Shown piece after piece: positions 12,916-15,085 of a stretch of 15,085 bases of DNA (the first letter of the stretch is position 1; the number at the start of each line of letters is the position of its first letter). The translations under genes were made by a program, and so were the position numbers. The stretch comes from Chloroflexota bacterium (lineage in GTDB: Bacteria > Chloroflexota > Dehalococcoidia > SM23-28-2 > RBG-16-64-32). The stretch spans positions 1-15,085 of the forward strand of contig VBJS01000030.1 in assembly GCA_005880055.1 (NCBI GenBank). Direction: 5' to 3'. The notes beneath the pieces are model-generated. The model was not told where the DNA came from. It ran no database searches and saw only the letters and a list, made by a program, of their open reading frames with translations.

Positions 12916-13827
12916 CTACTCGGCCGGCTCGATCTTGAAGGCAGGGTGAATCTCGTTGTGGCCGTGCGCCAGGTCCGTCACCCAGGGCCCGGTCACCGTG
13001 ACGCGGTCTCCAGGCTTCGGCGTGGCCACCCGTGCCTGGTCCTGGGGCACGATCTCGATGTGCAGAGCCCCATCGTAATTCGCGATGTTCACGTCGTTCA
13101 CCAGCCGCTGCTTGTCCGCATCGCTCAAGTACAACCCGAAGGTGATGTCGCCGTCTTGCGCGTTCATGATGTCGTTGCGGACCGTGCCGGTCACCGTTAG
13201 ACAGGGGTCCAGAATCTTCAGCCGTGACGGAGCGTACACGCCCTGCATCGGATCGCCGGTAGCGCAGCCGTTATCGTCCAGGCGGCGTGGCCCCTGGCTC
13301 AGCGGCGTCGCCAACCCCACTGCCGTAAGTGCAGTTTGGATGAAGTGGTCGGAGATCTTCCAGGCGCCGTCTTCCCGGACTAGCGAAGATGTATCGTCCA
13401 CCGGGACCTTCGTTTCGCCCAGCTGCACCGATAGCGTGAGGTCAATCTCCGCGAAGTCGCCCGCTATCTCCTGGTTGCCCACGCGGTCTATCGTCACCGT
13501 CAGGCTCACACCGGCCGAGCGTAGGCCGTTAATCACCCGGCGCACGTCTTCGAGTGAGACCTCTTTGCGCGCCTCCGACGAGAGGTTCGCATAGCCCGCG
13601 TCGACATCCCCTCGGTTCAGCTCATCCAGGGTCGCTCGCACGACATCCAGTGGCGCCTGGTCCGCCGGAGAAGCGCTCGCCGTTGCGCCGCTGCCGTTGG
13701 GCGAGGCCTCGTTGTCCGACCCGCCCCCGCAGGCGCCGGCGATGAAGACAACGATAAGGCTAATCGTCGCGGCGAGCAGGACCCGCCCGCCAAGCGAGTG
13801 GGAAGAGTACATACGAAGCGCTCCCAT
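12916..13827 (-). CDS. Secreted lipoprotein with NTF2-like and OB-like domains
   Basis: A 303-aa predicted lipoprotein. The signal peptide ends at lipobox IAGAC (Cys33) followed by GGGSDN and a Ser/Ala/Pro linker. Residues about 58-165 (DVVRATLDELNRGDVDAGYANL through EDGAWKISDHF) resemble an NTF2-like fold: helical start, then strands ending in a Trp-Lys-Ile strand. Residues about 203-300 (LKILDPCLTVTGTV through VTVTGPWVTDLAHGHNEIHPAF) resemble an OB-like domain I recall from actinobacterial and related secreted proteins. Cys188 and Cys209 could form a disulfide. ATG 13827 is chosen because GGAGA (13834-13838) lies 6 bases before it; an in-frame ATG at 13860 adds 11 residues without a site. 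Function unknown. It follows the flavoprotein by 78 bases on the same strand, so co-transcription is possible. Confidence 0.82.
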   Translation of the reverse strand: MGALRMYSSHSLGGRVLLAATISLIVVFIAGACGGGSDNEASPNGSGATASASPADQAPLDVVRATLDELNRGDVDAGYANLSSEARKEVSLEDVRRVINGLRSAGVSLTVTIDRVGNQEIAGDFAEIDLTLSVQLGETKVPVDDTSSLVREDGAWKISDHFIQTALTAVGLATPLSQGPRRLDDNGCATGDPMQGVYAPSRLKILDPCLTVTGTVRNDIMNAQDGDITFGLYLSDADKQRLVNDVNIANYDGALHIEIVPQDQARVATPKPGDRVTVTGPWVTDLAHGHNEIHPAFKIEPAE

Positions 13828-13905
13828 GGCCTGTCTCCATTCTATGAGATTGATGGCCATGGCACGATGCTGCGCCGGCCCGGCGCCCCGCCCACAGCGC
13901 CCGGA

Positions 13906-15085
13906 TCAAGCCCCGGCTGCGCTCAAGCCGGCCCGGCGACCGAAGACCGCTCCCGCCATAAGCCCCGAACCGCCGGCGTAGTTGTGGTAAAAGAGCCCAC
14001 CGACCAGCTCGCCCGCCGCGAATAGCCCGGGAATGGGTCGGTCCTCGGTGTCCAGGACCCGCGCATGCTCATCGATGTGCAGGCCGCCAAAGGTGAACGT
14101 GATGCCGCAGGTCACGGCGTATCCCGTATACGGCGGCTCATCTAACGGCAGCGCCCAGTTGGACTTTGGCGGCACGATCCCAAGCGTTCGCTTGCCGTCC
14201 AGCCGCGACGGGTCGAACGCGCCCGGCTGCACGGCGCTGTTGAAGGACCTAACCGTGTCCTCCAGGCCGTCCTCGTCGACGCCGAGCGCGGCAGCGAGCT
14301 CCCGGACCGTTTTTGCCGTCGCCTTTGTCACCTGCGGCACTCTGTACTCGTCTCGCAGCAACGGCTGCGCCTTCGCATCGAATATCTGAAATGCCGCTCG
14401 CTGCGGCTGCCGCAGGATCTCCCGCCCGTAGCGAGCGTAGGTGTAATTACGGAAGTCCGCGCCCTCATCGATGAACCTTTCGCCGTTCACGTTCACCACG
14501 ATGCCGAACGGGTAGGAGTGTTTCTGGTAGAGGTCGCCGATGCGGCGGTTGCCGAAGGCGGGTGCGTTCAGGTCCCAGGCCACTGCGTGACAGCCGCTCC
14601 AGTGGCTGTGGGCCGCGGCTCCTGCCTCGAGCGCCATGTTAATCCCGCCGCCGGTGTTGAACCGTGTTCCACGCACCTTCGCCAACTCCCAGTTGGGGCC
14701 GAGGTAACGCGCCCGCATCTCGGCGTTTGCCTCGAACCCACCGCAGGCCAGGACGACGCTCCGCGCACGAATCTCCGACAAACCGTCTCGTCCTTTCGCC
14801 ACCAGGCCGGTGATACGGCCCGATCGGTCATTGACCAGGCTCACGGCCTTGGATCCATAGCGTAGTTCGGCGCCAGCCGCGGCGGATAGTTCGAAAAGCT
14901 TGTCGGATAGGCCGGCGCCGCCACCAACTGCCTCCAGTACCAGCCCTCCCCAGAAGCGCCGCTTGCCCGCTGCCGCGAACGCCTGACGTCCATACATCAG
15001 CACCCAGCGCATCCCCCGTTCTCGCATCCAGGACAGGGTGGGGAACGCCTCCCGGACCAGCACGTCGACCAGGCGTTCGTCGGCG
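13906..15085 (-). CDS. tcuA: FAD-dependent tricarballylate dehydrogenase-like flavoprotein (TcuA family), N-terminus missing
   Basis: 392 residues are visible and the frame stays open to the right edge; about 70-100 N-terminal residues, including the Rossmann GxGxxG for FAD, lie outside. The family is that of fumarate-reductase/succinate-dehydrogenase flavoproteins. TcuA members oxidise tricarballylate to cis-aconitate. Diagnostic segments are FWGGLVLEAVGGGAGLSD, ARSVVLACGGFEAN, HWSGCHAVAWDLNAPAFG, GERFIDEGADFRNYTYA, PPKSNWALPLDEPPY, VTCGITFTFGGLHID and GLFAAGELVGG...YHNYAGGSGLMAG, which closes the FAD site. The specific tricarballylate assignment rests on remembered family resemblance. Related flavoproteins acting on other acids or steroids are alternatives, so the exact substrate is unsure. 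Confidence 0.85.
   Translation of the reverse strand, partial: ADERLVDVLVREAFPTLSWMRERGMRWVLMYGRQAFAAAGKRRFWGGLVLEAVGGGAGLSDKLFELSAAAGAELRYGSKAVSLVNDRSGRITGLVAKGRDGLSEIRARSVVLACGGFEANAEMRARYLGPNWELAKVRGTRFNTGGGINMALEAGAAAHSHWSGCHAVAWDLNAPAFGNRRIGDLYQKHSYPFGIVVNVNGERFIDEGADFRNYTYARYGREILRQPQRAAFQIFDAKAQPLLRDEYRVPQVTKATAKTVRELAAALGVDEDGLEDTVRSFNSAVQPGAFDPSRLDGKRTLGIVPPKSNWALPLDEPPYTGYAVTCGITFTFGGLHIDEHARVLDTEDRPIPGLFAAGELVGGLFYHNYAGGSGLMAGAVFGRRAGLSAAGA

Noticed and set aside
1..15085. tRNA, rRNA, CRISPR arrays, insertion sequences, phage or plasmid genes
   Set aside because: None seen: no regularly spaced direct repeats, no transposase or integrase-like protein and no recognisable tRNA in the spacers, all of which are under 300 bases.

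Overview
The window is a GC-rich bacterial chromosome segment with conventional bacterial genes (DnaE, ABC transporters, lipoproteins) and no phage, plasmid, insertion-sequence or CRISPR hallmarks. The gene mix and a recurring short repeat with core CGTAGGGGCG suggest Chloroflexota, possibly a Dehalococcoidia-like lineage. That placement is an inference from memory of such genomes; an actinobacterial origin is not excluded.

Left third (1-3884): a thiolase-family gene on the minus strand runs off the left edge and is interrupted by one in-frame TAA. Divergent from it is a polar amino-acid ABC uptake system in the order lipoprotein binding protein, permease, ATPase. A perfect 11-bp hairpin sits between binding protein and permease, and the ATPase appears to have its own promoter and a near-leaderless start.

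Centre (4109-7732, minus): a full-length dnaE (replicative DNA polymerase III alpha, 1207 aa) with apparently intact PHP and polymerase motifs. It carries two low-complexity or dispersed-repeat tracts in frame in its linkers, one just after the clamp-binding motif and one between the OB fold and the C-terminal domain.

Right half (7985-10058): a compact regulatory unit. A MarR-type repressor gene is followed 3 bases later by a two-domain extradiol-dioxygenase-like VOC enzyme on the minus strand. A split-barrel flavin/F420-binding protein is divergent on the plus strand. The short spacer holds overlapping divergent promoters and nested palindromes, so one repressor could control both directions. 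Downstream lie a stand-alone 5'-3' exonuclease (FEN/PIN fold) and a two-gene BcrA-type ABC exporter. Convergent with the exporter are a lipoprotein with NTF2-like and OB-like domains and, upstream of it, a partial TcuA-like flavoprotein that leaves the right edge.

A recurrent theme is genes lacking a Shine-Dalgarno sequence but having a -10-like hexamer 8-10 bases before the start codon (929, 3117, 9520, 10120). This suggests frequent leaderless transcription. I did not find a clearly novel multi-gene system. The best leads are the MarR divergent control region, the repeat-invaded dnaE, the nonsense codon in the thiolase gene and the leaderless start pattern.
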